Under the pieces are notes generated by a model that saw nothing but the letters and a program-made list of their open reading frames with translations, ran no database searches and was not told the DNA's origin. From Microvelia longipes (taxonomy: Eukaryota > Arthropoda > Insecta > Hemiptera > Veliidae), in contig JACMZG010001913.1 of assembly GCA_018340805.1 (NCBI GenBank), positions 32,340,458 through 32,404,457 on the forward strand: DNA of 64,000 bases, read 5' to 3'. The position numbers were made by a program, and so were the translations under genes. Within the stretch, counting starts at the first letter, position 1; every line of letters starts with the position of its first letter. Below are positions 25,259 through 39,400 of the stretch, one piece after another.

Positions 25259-25310
25259 ATATGATTTGCATCAAGAACTCACATCAGAAGGATACATCAA
25301 ATAAAAATAA
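25259..25310. repeat. Dispersed repeat, copy 1
   Basis: ATGATTTGCATCAAGAACTC and the next 30 bases recur at 26027-26078 with few differences. It may be the end of a retroelement; the family was not recognised. Confidence 0.55.
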
Positions 25311-26026
25311 TTAACGATGTGTCGAAGTTGTGGAATATATCTCTTAGTAGAGTTTTAGCATAATCATTTGTTGCTGTTAATGTTGCTATTAAAGAGTTAA
25401 ACTTAAAGGGAAATTAAAAATGTCTAATGATGCCACCATACAGGCATCATTAGGAGTCACCTCTTCCTGGCTTTGAGCCTGTACCATACTCTACAAATTT
25501 ATAAAATACTCTTGCCTCCTTTTTGCACTGTGCCCCTCAAATGCTCTGATTGGAATACTTTTGCTTGGATGGTCTCCAAAACATTATTATTATTTTTTTT
25601 TTGTAAAAATATAGTCCGATCAAAGATAATTTAATTTTTATTATTATAAAATCTTATAAATAAAGAACTAAATTATTTTCAGATCTATTTTATTTTATTA
25701 TTAAGTATTGTTGAAATGATTGTGCAAATACCCCATGTCTGAATGTATTAATTAATAATAATAATTTTAAGTGTAAATATTACTTATTTATATATTTAAA
25801 TTTAACTTGATCATTTATTTTAGACCAAAATATATTTCAATATTTTTATGAAGAATGTTATTATTATTCCTTGATTGGCACATAGATTTTAGGGTGTTAT
25901 TAATACTGTGACATCAAACTCTAGAAGTAAGGTATTTCTAGTAAGTTATTATGAGTCGGATTAAGACTTATTCCTCTGTAAGCACTGCAATAAGGCATAA
26001 CCCATCTCAAATAATGTTATTACTAG

Positions 26027-26078
26027 TAATGATTTGCATCAAGAACTCACATCAGAATAATACATAAATAAAAATCAT
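26027..26078. repeat. Dispersed repeat, copy 2
   Basis: Direct copy of the sequence at 25259-25310, ending in ACATAAATAAAAAT. Confidence 0.55.
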
Positions 26079-26375
26079 TTAAAATGGGCTTGTTTAACTT
26101 GCTAGATAGTATATATAAGTTTGTCAATAAAAATAATTGGGGTTTCTTTGCTTGCTAGTTTTTTTAGGAAACTAAAAAACTAACTTAGCTGAATTATCAG
26201 CTTAATTATCTTTTGAATGATGGGATGAAAATAAATACTCATTTTTTACAAATACTTAATTTTATATTTTATTCTAGTTAAATTTGATATAAAGAAATAA
26301 ATAATTACAAAACAGTAGAAGAAAATAATAATTTTATATACTCTCCTGTCCAAACTAATTTAAATTCTGTTCGTG

Positions 26376-27034
26376 TCATTCCATATCAAATCAACACAAA
26401 AAAGTATATTTTTGGACTCGATGTCACCGATTTTAAAATGTTTTAGCTATTAGGTAGGTACTATAGAAAGAAGAAAAAACCCATATTTTTGGCTCATGTT
26501 GCTGCCATATAATGCAGTCACGTGTTTTCCAAGAATTGCAATTTTTCAACTTTTTATTACTATAATAGTGGCTGTATCTAAAAATATTTATTTTCTGATT
26601 TTTTCAAATGAATTGTACATATTTTTGTATAATTAGTTACAGGTTTTATTTACAAGCAAATATAAAATAAAAATTCTACTATCTCAAAAAGCCAATTTTT
26701 TAAAATGTTTTAAAATTTCGTAAAAAGAGCTTAAAATGTTAGTGTAATGTCCATAAAGTTTCATTTTGACACTCTCAAGGTATTGGACACAGGAGAGCAT
26801 AACGTGTGTCTTGGTATGTTAACGTGGGACAAAGTTAGAACTTAACGCAAAATCATTAATAGAAATTGTAAATAAAGTGTCTTTTACACTTTAACATACC
26901 TTGACACCTGTTATGCGCCTGTATCCAATTCTAATGGCAATCCCAGAATGAAATTTTACTAACAGTTTAAGCTCGTTTTAGGCATTTTGAGATGTTGGTA
27001 TTTTTATTTTATTCAAGTTTTGATATGGAATGAC
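26376..27034. mobile_element. Fold-back element of about 660 bp
   Basis: The termini GTCATTCCATATCAAA (26376) and TTTGATATGGAATGAC (27019-27034) are perfect inverted repeats. The inner halves also pair imperfectly (26650-26830 against 26870-27020, for example GGTATGTTAACGTG and CACTTTAACATACC). It has no open frame; probably a non-autonomous fold-back transposon. Confidence 0.65.
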
Positions 27035-28828
27035 CAGTTATCATTGTAGAAACACAATATAAACTAACGTCGAAATTAATAAAGATGACACCGTTGAAAA
27101 TGGTTTTGTATTACAGAACCATAAAAAAACAAGATATGTAATAAATGTAGCAATGTCTGTGTTACGAATGACCATTTTAAGGACTGCTGCTTTCATTAAC
27201 TTCTACCTTAATTATTAGCTCATTAATTTATAAATTTTCATTGAAAATTTGTTGAAAAAAGAATATCCCCCAAATCCAAACTTGAATGTAATTTAAATAA
27301 ATATATTTGTATTTTAACAGATTAACTTCCCAAAATAAGTAAGCTGGTAATTACGGTAGGAATCCTAAGGCAAATGATCCGATGAATAAATGAACAGTAA
27401 ATGAAAATAAACCGATTAAAACTAAGAAATTTAAAAAGTTTGGGTAGCTGTTCAGAGTTGCTAATTTTTTTAAAAAGTAGGTTCAGTCTACCTTTTTATT
27501 TTGATTTAGAACTATCAACATTTTACTTATTTAAAAAATAAAAAAAATATTTTTTTAATGTTTTATTTATTTAAATTTTTAAGATGGTTTTTTAATGCTG
27601 ATCTATTAACCAAACTTAATCCCAATACTACAACATCAGTATTTCAAGATCACCTTAAAATTAATTAACTAATAATATCAACATTGATAGGAAGTAAATT
27701 ATACTAACTTTATTTACAAATCTTTTGCTCAACATAATCATAATTTAGAATAATATAATTTTTTAGACTTTTTATCCTAGGTAATAAAGATAAAAACATT
27801 ATTTAATCCTAAAGAACAAAAAATTAACAAATTTACAAATAACAAAAAAGTTCAGTTCTATTAATTTCAATTTTCCCTGAGTTATGGACTTTTCCGTCTA
27901 TCAGGGATAATTATCGAGAGAAGATCAAATTTTTGTACAAAATTCAAAATGTGTCCTTGATTTTGATTTTTACATGATAAAATTTGATTGATAATGCAAA
28001 TTAGAGGGGTTATAGTTAAAGTATATTAGCTTCTTTTTTGCAGTCTTAAGGGTGTACCAACTCTATATTATTTGTATTCCTCAAATTGATCGGTCCCTAG
28101 TTGACTTAGAGACTTGAAATTTTCTATGGATCCTAAAAAAATATTTAGAGGAATTGCTCTTCTTCAAATTTCTTCAAATTTTTTTAGGATCCATTCTATG
28201 AGTTTAAATATTACGTACACCAATTTTAGGTCTATTCTGATAAAAATTGTGGTCGTAATTAGGTGAATATTATTGAATTTTTGCGCGATAAAAACAACAC
28301 TGTTTAACGTCACAATATTAATAGTTGACCATTATGAAGTAAAAAGATACATAATAGGATGACGATCAAAGTTAAATTAAAACACCCATTACAATTAAAA
28401 ATAAAAATGTTGTGCTTATTGTCGAGGTGTTAATTTGTCACGGGGGGGGGGGGAGCAGTATACCCTTAACAACCATTACAAGAATTTCTTCAGTTTCAGT
28501 TGAATATTAAAGAAACTTTATTGCCTGAAAATATTTGTTCCAATCTTATGGAATGTAGTCAAGATAAACATTGGTCTCTATTGTCTATTTGATTATTTCT
28601 TTGCCTGTTATGAGGATTGTCTCCCTACCCCCCTTCTAAAATAATGAATTAAATTTTAAAAAGCCGTCCAATGGAATAGATGGATTAAACCAACATTTTT
28701 AAGTTGGCTTGCTGACTTAAGAGCGAAATCCTTCTTATTGTTTAGATATTAATTCTAATAGGCGGTTTTAGTTTTATCCGATAGAACCTAGAATCTGCAT
28801 TCATCAACCTTTAAACTATCATAAAATT

Positions 28829-30406
28829 TTAAAGTAGTAAATAAATGGACAATAGAATAAGGGTTAAGTTAGGTATGATAGACACCGTGCTGTCTTTTGA
28901 CTGCTCCATGTGTTGAGAGTGATCATGTTGCGAATGATCATGATCATGATGGTCGTGGTGTTCATGTGTCGATCGTTTTTCTCTTATTTCTTCTTTGTCT
29001 TCTGCGTTCTCTTCATCTGTTAGAGGTAAAGCTTGAGGTTTCTTGCCAACAATGACGTCAGGAACGCGTGCTCGGAAATTGATTAGAGGGTTGCGATTTT
29101 TAGAAGAATACTGAGAGTTTGGTGGAACATAGAAGGTTTCATCTTGTTTCGTGATAATTTCACGATTGTTAGGTCGCGTTGGTTTTCGGTATTTTTTAGC
29201 CGGAAGGGTGGTCGTTTTCTTCTTACCACTGCTATCTAGTGGTGAAGGGATGAACATTGGTTCAAACATTTGAGTCTGTGAAGTTTGCTCGTCATCTTCC
29301 GACTCTAATCTAACTACTCCTATATCATCGTTGGAATCGTCTTGAAAATCATCCACACGTTCCTGAGCTTGTTGATTTACATTTGGCGGAAGATTGACAC
29401 TTGGTATGATCGGTTTGAAACCACCTTCAATCACAAGAGAACCAGGGTTGAATCCTGTATTCACTGCAATGGGTAGCCGAGTGGTTACTTCCTCTGCACT
29501 TTGTGGGTGTTGTTGTGGTGGATGTGGCATGTGTGGAACATTCTGTGGTCCTTGTGGTAAATTTTGCGGTCCATGTGGTACATTTTGTGGTCCAAGTGGT
29601 ACATTTTGTGGTCCCCGTGGTATATTCTGAGGAAGATTGTGCGGTACGTTTAGAGGAATACTATGGGGTGATAAATTATGAGGGATGTGAGGATTTTGTG
29701 GTTTTACCGGTTTTGCTTTTTCTAAAGGAATATCAGGTTTCTTATTAAATTTCTGTTGAATTTGTGGCACTCTTTGTTGTAGCTGGGGTCCTCTTTGTGG
29801 CGCATGCATGTAGATCATTGGACGTGGAGGAGGGGGTAATCTGAAAGGAGGTTTCTTCATTCCAACTGGTCTTGGTTGATTAGGATTCATCATTGATGGA
29901 GGTGGACGCATTCCCATGTGTGGATATTTGATCATTTGTGGGGGCCTACGCATCATGACTAAATTTGGTCTCGTAATTTGAGGTGGTACTCTAGGGTAGC
30001 CGACTCTAACTGGTCCAGGCATCATCGGTGTGTGATCCATTGTCTCTTCACTTAAACTCGCATTGTATCCCTCAGTCACTTTGACGGGTTGATCAGTCGA
30101 CGTATTTTCCTCAACTTCTTCATTTACCGGAATCACTTTATCTGTTACATTGGCCAATGAAACATCGGTAGGTTTTACTCCACCAAATGGTACAGCACCT
30201 TTCATTGGTATCTTATTTTTAACTAAATTGTTAAGTGTTTGTGGGTCAGGTTTGATTCTTGTTGCATATTGAATACTCGGTCGTGAGAACGGTTCATCTG
30301 GTCCAGGTTTGACTTTAGTTAGAACTGGCTCTGAACCGGATACAGATGGGAGATCACAACGATCCAGAACATTGATTTTCCATCCTAGATAACGATGCGA
30401 GAAACA
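28829..30406 (-). CDS. Skeletor-like last exon
   Basis: Visible residues 414-938. It starts CFSHRYLGWKINVLD, the end of the conserved domain. A P/N/Q/M-rich stretch follows, with a short tandem GPQNVP(H/L) repeat, then an acidic segment, a basic segment (KKYRKPTRPNNR) and HEHHDHHDHDHSQHDHSQH near the end. The last 15 or so residues are hydrophobic (IIPNLTLILLSIYLLL) with no basic tail, which suits a GPI signal. Acceptor TTTGTTACAG. Confidence 0.88.
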   Translation of the reverse strand, partial: CFSHRYLGWKINVLDRCDLPSVSGSEPVLTKVKPGPDEPFSRPSIQYATRIKPDPQTLNNLVKNKIPMKGAVPFGGVKPTDVSLANVTDKVIPVNEEVEENTSTDQPVKVTEGYNASLSEETMDHTPMMPGPVRVGYPRVPPQITRPNLVMMRRPPQMIKYPHMGMRPPPSMMNPNQPRPVGMKKPPFRLPPPPRPMIYMHAPQRGPQLQQRVPQIQQKFNKKPDIPLEKAKPVKPQNPHIPHNLSPHSIPLNVPHNLPQNIPRGPQNVPLGPQNVPHGPQNLPQGPQNVPHMPHPPQQHPQSAEEVTTRLPIAVNTGFNPGSLVIEGGFKPIIPSVNLPPNVNQQAQERVDDFQDDSNDDIGVVRLESEDDEQTSQTQMFEPMFIPSPLDSSGKKKTTTLPAKKYRKPTRPNNREIITKQDETFYVPPNSQYSSKNRNPLINFRARVPDVIVGKKPQALPLTDEENAEDKEEIREKRSTHEHHDHHDHDHSQHDHSQHMEQSKDSTVSIIPNLTLILLSIYLLL

Positions 30407-33400
30407 CTGTAACAAACAAAATAAATCGTAAGAATATCTCATATAAAGGTGACAGTTAAGCGGAGCTACTAGTTAGCCTGACAATGTTAATTTTTGACTT
30501 TCGTAGTATTGAATTCTTGAATCTCAAATTATTTAAATATGGAATTTATAAGATTAACAATTGAAATTACCTGGTAATAAACAGTGTCAGGAGTATTGTG
30601 ATCTGGAGTCCATTGAATGATACCTGGTTCACCATGATCACAAACCAATGTTAATGTTCTCTGATAAGCTCCAAATGAAGCGAATTCGTCTGCTGGAGCC
30701 TCATCTGGATCGGGTGTCCAGTTACAGAGTCTTCCAGTACCTGTTGGACGTGCTTCTCCTTTAGCGTTGAACTCTACTCCAGCGTAAACTTCAATGCCCT
30801 GAAATCATTAATATTGATAACTTTAGTTGCAGAATCAGATGTCCTGTAAAATATTATTACGCCAAAAATATGGAGTTAGCAGAGACTTTTTTCAATTTAT
30901 AAGAAACGCGTACATCGATCTTATAGAATAATTAGAATTCATATGGAAAGGTTGCAATAATGGCTGATAGAGCTCGCAGTGAGGAACTAGCGATACCAAT
31001 CGATTGAGAATTTATGTTTTTAGTATGAAACTGTTATACGAGCTTTTGCGATGAGGCTTAGCTTGACCAATTGGAATATATTTATCTTATACGCACACAT
31101 TAAACTTGAACCTTTAATTGGATCTAGTTGCAAATCTAACCTTAGCTTAGAACGTTTTCTTTTCCTTAACGTAACCTCAAAGAACGTTTAGTTGAGTCGT
31201 TCCTACTTTTCCGTCGAAACGACTTTTTCAGAATTGACCTGATTGATCAGTCATAGAAATAAATTTTTCTTTTACCTTTTTCTCTTCAGGTGTTTTGTAT
31301 TGGTATCCTCCAATAGGATCATTCGTGATATAGAAAGGATGGTATTTAGCAGGAATATCTGGATTATTTCCACCTTCTGTAACAAATGTGTAGGTTTTGC
31401 CTCTGACGACATTGATTTCTGGGATTAATAAACCATTGATGTAGTAGGAAATGCCCCATCCAACGTGACCTAAAAAATAGTAACAACAATTTTTATTAGA
31501 AGTATTTTTTTATATGGGAAAGTTGAAGAACTATAGTCATCCTGTGGGTGATTTTGTTAAATGAATACTTACCAGTTATAGCCGGATATCCCTGTTTTCC
31601 ACCAGTAGGTCCCATTTGTGCATAAAATACACCATCTTCTGGTTCGTTGCATTCGATTGGTGGTATTTCCCAAGCGCCTTTTGGATGAGGTGACGCTTTT
31701 GGAGGTGGTGGTGGTGTCTTTAATTCCTGATAAGGTTTCTTCTGAAATTAAAAATTTAGATATTACTGGGCGGCAAATCGGAAATTGCTTCGGTAATGAC
31801 TATTAAATCAATTTAGTAATTGTACAAAATTCACTAAAGATGAGATCCCTCTTATTGCATTTTGGCAAAAAAAAAAATTGTGTAATGTTTTTTAAGCTAA
31901 TGTTCATAGTTCGGTCAATTACTGCTGTCTTTCATCTTAATATGATGCCCAATCTTTAGGCTTTAAAATTATGGCTTTAGATCTCTATTCATCTTTAGAT
32001 CTCTATAGTGATGTGTGTATACTTGACAAAAAAGGGCTTTGGTTATCTTTTTACATGACAAAAAGATAGTCAGCGTAATTAGTCTTACACAAAAATAAAT
32101 TTGGTAATTCATTCTGGCTATCTACAACGTCCATTGCTAGATTTTTATAATTTTTAATCGAAATTTGCTTACTGTTGTTGGTTGTTTGTGATTATGATGA
32201 TGAGGGTTGTGTTGTTGTTGTTGGGGTCCAACTGGTCGTCTTCTATCATCGTGCTCCGAAGTAGCTGAAACGGTTGTGTCCATATCTGGAATTGGACAGT
32301 TCCATTTTGGTGGACGACCAAAATCTAAGAATAAGTTTCCTGTAAAACATAGACATGCGCAATTAATTAGAAAGAAGATAAATGGAGACAAACATCTTTT
32401 AACATACGTTATCATTTGTTTTCGCTTTGTAAATAAGTTAGTTTAAAGCTGGTTTTACAGTAAATATGTGTTATACACGTTATAAGCAATGGTGGTTCAG
32501 TCATAGTCAAATGGAAACGTATTAAGCAAGGACGTACTGATGAGGGTAGATCGGATAGCTATATTCTTTGAATGAATCCTAGTTTTCGCGGGTCAGAATT
32601 TGTTTAATTTTTAACTAAAAATTTTAATTAAGAAGTTATGTAAGTCCGAGAGTTTTTTTTTGCTGATGCTTAGAAACTGGTGTTTATTAGTCATCAAGTT
32701 CAGCAAAGTACTACTTTTCTTCAAGTTCAGAGAGTAAGTACTTTACTAAAATTACTAGAGGTTATACACTTACCTGAAGAACATAAATAATTATAATATA
32801 ATGATTTTACCTTTAGAAGTAAGAGAATGATAAGACACCTCACTCTTTGAGTTCAGTGGTCCAACAGCCCAAATAACAGGTTGACTGATGTTTGTATACA
32901 TTGGATTATCCAGAACATCGTGAGCTGATAATGGTCTCTGGTAAGTGACAATGGAATATCCATTAACAAGAGCTGCGTTCAGTAACCTTACACTTTCTGT
33001 GTTTGGCTGTAACAAGAAATGAATTCATTAGCTGTTATTTGATCAGATGTGACATACAAAAGAGAAAACGTTCACTAATGGTAAATTTTAAAAAATCTCT
33101 GATTATACCTGTATATTTTTTTTACTTTTAAATTTACGAATAAGTTTTCTCCAGGTGGCGGTTTTAAAAATTAAAACTAAGGCCCGTATTCAAAGACATT
33201 TTCCTAACATTCTCCTTAAGGAACAAGGAGAATGTTAGGAAAATGTCTTTGAATACGGGCCTAAATGTTTTAGTGCTTATAAGATTAGTTATCTAGATCT
33301 TCCTTAACCTGCCCTTTCCTCTTGAATAAAGTTATAAGTAATGAAAGGAATGAATAAAGTGAATTGCTGTTACAATGGTTTCCTATCTATGTCGAAAATA

Positions 33401-36400
33401 AGAAAGCGATTTGATTAGATGAGTAATAGTTATCGTAAACATTTTTTAGTGACACCTTGGTATAGAGGAGACACACATACAAAACAACCACTAGATGCTA
33501 AACTTTACATGTATAGACGCGAGTTACCTGTATCCTATAATCGGGACATGAACCTCTGTTGCCAGCACACTGTGATTTTCCGTCCAAGAAGTAATCAACT
33601 GCGTAGCCATTCATTGTTTTCTGGTCAACCCAAGCTACCACGACATCACCACCGATCATGATAGAGTTGTCTGTTGCTCCCGAGAGACCGAATGACATGT
33701 ATTCACCATCCTCTGAAAAAATAAGTTTTTGGATAATGAAAGCTAATTGCGTTGGCATTCCTTGAATCAATCACTCTGGCTGTAAAAATTCGCCAAAATA
33801 CAGGGTCGCTATCAATAATTGTTGACTAGTGATAGATGCAATTGATTATTTAGTCTAGATACCTAAATTCCCGTCTCCTACCTGTAGTTAGTCCATTAAT
33901 AACATCTTCGTTAGTTTTTTTGATATTTTGATCAACTATAGTCCACTCCTTTATTTAAAGAGAATGTACTATAACTCTTTCTAGTCAATCCAATCAATAT
34001 GATGCTATTGAAAATTTCAAATAAAGTTTGAAGTCAAGTGAATGTTCTAAAAATAAGTTTCTATTGGTTTAATCTACCATAACTCAACGGAAAATCGATC
34101 AAACATTGCCCCGTCAATTATTGAAGAGGCCAAAAAGAAAGAAAACAAACTGCTCTGTAAATGTTTTCTCTTCCATTTTCTTTTAATACTAATTGGAAAA
34201 AAGTTCCCTGGGAAGGAAAATTAAAATTTGTCCGGAAAAAATTTACAAAGCTATCAAATGTTTTATTAAGTACACTAGTTTTCCGATGCGATTGTATATA
34301 ACAAACGTATGCAATGTATAATTTTATTTGGAGAAATTTTCATTTGTCTTTAGACTTCCTTTATAAGATGAAATCAGATATGTCCTATGAAACAATTATT
34401 AATGTCTAACTGAATTTTTAGCAGATTACATTAAGGAAAAAATCAAAATTAAATTTAGTTGTAATCGTTAAATTAATATTTTATATTTATATAATATAAT
34501 ATCTGATCTGACGTAGTAGATTAGTTGATTGCCTTCCAGCAATCCAGCCTTTCATTCGTACAATTTCATGTGTTCTATTACATCATTTGCCGTAGGGTAT
34601 TACCAATACATCTGGTAAAGTAATAGAATTCTATTATTTTCATGATTCTACTACTGGTGTCAGGAGAGGGTTTGATTAAATAATTAAGTCAGTAGTAATA
34701 TCACAAAGCTAACTACAATAAAAATAATAATGTTTATTTAATACAGAAAAACATAAATTAATATTAATAGAAATAAATTGTAAGTACTTACAATACTAGT
34801 ATTTAAATATATCAAACAGACATCTTGACACCTCTGTGTCTTGTAAGAGAAAGAGAGGCCTTGTAGGAGGGGAAAGAGAGAGAGGTTAAAATTTCCCTCA
34901 CTCCAGCTACCCCCTCTCCTCATAATGTGACACCTTTCTGTTTGTTTTTTGAAATTCGACTCGAATTTAAGTTGGAAAAAAAATTAATGTACTTTAGAAA
35001 AAAAAAAAAGACTATTTCTCAGAATTCCAAGGAATGGTTGATCAGGCCATCCTTAAAAAGCTTTGAGCTAGCAGTACTAGTGTGAGAAGAGAGGGATCAG
35101 TTCTCCTCACACACAAGTTGTAGAAAGAAAAAATAAAGAAAGTTAATATTAAAAAATATAAAAACAGAAAAGTTTCACTAAATGGAGGGGCGAAAAAATA
35201 ATTAAAATGACAAAAAATCATAACTCAAAAATCAAACTAAATAAAACTAATAAAATTTCAAAAATTACATTTATAATTTTTAATATATTTTTTTATATTT
35301 TTTATATTAATTAATTTTGTTTATATTCTTTTATTTTATTAAAATTTCTTAATTTATTTTTTATTTTATTAATTTTAAGTTTATTTAAACTTACATTATC
35401 GCTGTTAATATACTTTATTTTCTTTAACATTATTAATAGCAATTTTTATTAATTATTGCTTTTATTTTATTGATATGAAACATTTATTTCATTTTTACAA
35501 AACTTATATCTATAATTATTTAACTTATAAGAATTATTACAGAATACTATTTTTAACAATTTTATAACAATTTTTTTTTACAAAAGTATAACATAAATAT
35601 TTATCTTAATTTATAAGGTTTTAAACGTTTAACATGGATAGGATCTGGTACTAGTTTACCATTTTTTAAAATTTCTACTAAGTAGGTAACTTCATTTAAT
35701 TTATCAAGAATTTCCAAGGACCCGAGTACTTAAGACAAAACTTTTTAGTTTTATTCAAAGGAAATTGTGTATTTCAACTAGTACTAGATCATTAGTTTTA
35801 AACTGTTGATGAGAACGATGCTGATCGTACCTCTCCTTCTGTTTGAGTTGAACTTGTTGTAGTATATGAGGCATCCTTTCTCTCACAGTGTTGATTATTT
35901 TAAGTTTTTCAAAAACGTCTTCATCGGGATTGTTGTCAATGATGTTGACATCATCAATGGTATTAGCATGATAACCATGCATCAGATAAAAATGGTTCTT
36001 GCTTCAATGAGGCTTGTTCGCTAGTATTGGGACAAAAACAAGGTGAGGCAATATAAAGGCCAGTTGTTTTGAGATTCATTCACATAAGCAGATATGAGTT
36101 CACAAATAGTATGATTGAATCTTTCCACCAATCCTTGTGCAGCTGGATTGTATGCTGAACTTGATTTCTGTAAAATGCCCAAAGCTTGGTTGAGTTGCTT
36201 TACTGCACTCGCCATAAAGTGGCTTCCTCGGTCCGAAGAAATAATGCGAGGAGCTCCGAATCTGTTTATACATTCTATAATGAAATTTGTAGTTGCTTTG
36301 GCGTCTGCATTGCTGACTGCTTTGGCTACTACAAACCTGGTGGTTACACATGTAGCCACAATTACGTACTGCTTACCGTGAGCCTTTTTTGGCCCTAAAT

Positions 36401-39400
36401 AGTCCAAAATTATGTGAGTCCAAGGTTTAGTTGACGGCATGGCAATAGGCTGTAACTTTCCTGGCGGTTTCCGTTTTGATTTTTTCACGTGCTGACATAC
36501 GTCACATGATGATACATAGGATTGAATATCATGAGACATATTAGGCCAGTGATATCTTAGTGATATTTTTGCATATGTTTTAGCTATTCCAAGATGACCT
36601 CCTGATGAGAGAGAATTATGATAAGTCTCCAATAATGTTTGTTTCAGAGAATCAGGAACAGCAATTTTCAATATTTTTCCTTCTCTTGTTAGTGTTTTAT
36701 ATTTAATAACATCTTCATCGTCAATTGTATATTGACGTGATCTTCTAACTATTTTTGTATCACTGTATTCTGGGTCTTTCAACGCTAAGTAAATTCCTTT
36801 TAAAAACGAGTCTTTCTTTTGTTCAATAGCCAAATTTATCGGTGTAATAGAATTTAGAACACAAATAGAATCATCCGAGTCAGATATAGTTTCTTCTGCA
36901 GGATATCTCGACAAAGTGTCGACCGGCTTCATGCTGGTTCCTGGCTTGTGCTTGATATCAAAATTATAATCAACTAACTTCATGGCCAGTTTATTTAGTC
37001 TAGAGTTAACATTCTTTATGTTATTATAATATTGGAGACTAATGTGATCGTTGTAAACAATCACATGTTTACCAAAAACATATGGTCTCCAGTAGTTTAA
37101 TGCATAAACTATAGAAAACAGTTCAATTTCTGATGTTGTCCACCTTTGTTGTTGAGGTGAAAGTTTTTTACTTAAATAAGCAATTGGATGAAGTTGATTA
37201 TTTTCATCGTATTGAGCTAGTAATCCTCCTATTCCAATTTTACTCGCGTCCGTTAAAATAACAGTTTGACGATCTTCTTTATAGTGTTCCAAGACTGGGG
37301 GGTTACTTAATTTTTCTTTAAGTAGTTCAAAAGAAGCTTGTTCTTTTTCACTCCAAAGGAAATCTTTTGGTTCCTTTTTTGAAAGTTCTATTAATGGATT
37401 TGCTAGCTCTGAATAGTTCTGAATGAACCGTCTGTAGTAACTACTTACACCTAAGAAAGATTTAACCGCTTTGGTTGTAGTAGGCGTCGGAAAATTAGTT
37501 ATGCAATCTATATTAGTTGTTAATGGTGATATTCCTTTGTCTGAAATAGAATGACCCAGGATATCAATTTTGTTATAAAAGAAATGACATTTTGCAGATT
37601 TTAGTTTAACTCCACTCTCCCGCAGTATTTTTAAAGTTCTCTCTAAGTTTTCTAGAGCCTTAATAAAAGATTTTGCATATGAAATTAAATCATCAATATA
37701 AATTAAAATTTCTGTGAATAATTGAGAAGCAAAAAGTCTGTTCATAGAACGTTGAAAGCTTGCACTACTGTTCTTAAATCCTTGCGGTAAAGTACAAAAT
37801 TCAAATAAGCCTCGGTGACAAATAAAAGCTGTTATATTAGTCTGATCACTCTTGATTGGCTGCTGGTAGAAAGCTTGGTTTACGTCAAGAAGTGAAAAGA
37901 ATGAGGCGTCAGAAAGTAAATCTAAAATTGTATCAATCCTTGCCAGAGGATATTTATCGGCTACGACCAATTTATTTAATTTTTGATAATTTACTACCAT
38001 GCGATAACCCTTTTTGTTTGCTTTTGCAACCACAAATGCAGGTGAAGCATATGGGCTTTGCGATGGTTTGATGATATTGGCTTTGAGAAGCTTATCTATG
38101 TATTCATCTAAAGCCTTTCTCTCTACTTGACTGAGTCTGTACGGCGGCGAGGAAACAGGCTCTTCGGATGTCAAGTTAATAGTGTAAGGTAGTAATTTGG
38201 CTGGTTGGATGTCAAAATCGTTTTCAGCAAAAACATCTAAATATTTAGAAATAAGGTTAACTGCTTTATCATAATCTTCTTTGGATAATTTTTTATATAT
38301 CAATAATTTGCCCTGCCTTATCTAACAAATCAGGTTTAGAATTGTCAATAGTTTTAGTCATTTCTATTCTATTAACTGATAAACAATTCACAGAGGTAAT
38401 ATTAGCATTAGATATTTTTTCTTGCAGTAGCAGAGTTGCTAGCTGTGTGTTTTTATACAAATACTGAGTAGTACTGCCAGTATTAATAACTTTAACTGAT
38501 TTACAAGCCTCATTAGGGATTTCTTGTTCAGTAATCAAAGTAAATTCTTTTGTCTAAGTAGGTTTTCATTATGAATCAACTCTTTTTCTATTAATTCCTT
38601 TGCTACTGGTAGTATTTGAACAGGTATGTCCAAAGATTCTGATGGCTTGACGATGGTGTCTTCAGTTGTGGTTATAGGATTAAAATATTTATTTGGTAAT
38701 GAATAATTACAAATGGTATTGAAAGTAGATTTTGAACTATTAAGTAAATTACAATCTGATAATTTAAAAGTATGGTAACCTTCATTGGTTAATAAATTTA
38801 CTGATTTTGTCGAAAAATCAATGACAGCTTTATTAGCAAGTAAAAAGTCATTACCTAATATAAGGTGTGAACTTAATGACTCTATCACAAACACTCTGTT
38901 CAAAGTCTACTTTGTTTAAACAAAATTTTATTTTTGTAGTGCCAAGTAAATTTAATGGCTGTTTGTTTGCAGAAGTAATAACAATGTTTTCACATTTGTT
39001 TACATTTAAATCATCAATTAAATCAGAATCTATACATGATATGTTACTTCCCGTGTCCAACAAAATATTTACAGATTTATTTTGACACTTGCCTAATAGT
39101 TGTAGAGATACTCTGTCTTGATTTTTAAATAAGGGTTGAGGAAAACAAAAGGATTCTGTTTGAACAGAATTTATTTTTAAATTTTCATTAAAACTTGTTT
39201 CATTATTATTTTGATTTGTATTTTGTTTAAGAGTTTCTGTACAACTTTGCAGCATATTTACAGGATTATTGCTATTTTTATTAGTTAAGGAGAGAGCAGA
39301 CCTGTTTCCCGCCTCTCCTACTCGGCGTTTTTTGACTTTTTACAATCTGACGTATAATGTGTATTTGCCTTACAATTTAAGCAAACAGGCTTATTTTTAT

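Larger units (their letters stand above)
17224..28828. other. Gene-free region between tetraspanin and Skeletor-like gene
   Basis: The first few hundred bases are probably tetraspanin 3' UTR (AATAAA at 17396). Otherwise no gene could be supported. It holds hammerhead-like repeats (18104-18244, 19033-19290, 23214-23290), a truncated MITE, a TA array, a fold-back element (26376-27034) and a run of about 13 G (28442-28454). AATAAA on the minus strand at 28517-28522 may be the poly(A) signal of the Skeletor-like gene. Confidence 0.65.

Noticed and set aside
29394..29748. Plus-strand cysteine- and valine-rich frames
   Set aside because: Shadows of the GPQNVP repeat coding sequence on the minus strand.
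32539..32585. CTGATGAGGGTAG as another hammerhead core
   Set aside because: No GAAA at the right distance and no stem II; a chance match.
34738..34923. 61-codon frame present in both LTRs
   Set aside because: Contained within the LTR; part of its regulatory sequence rather than a gene.
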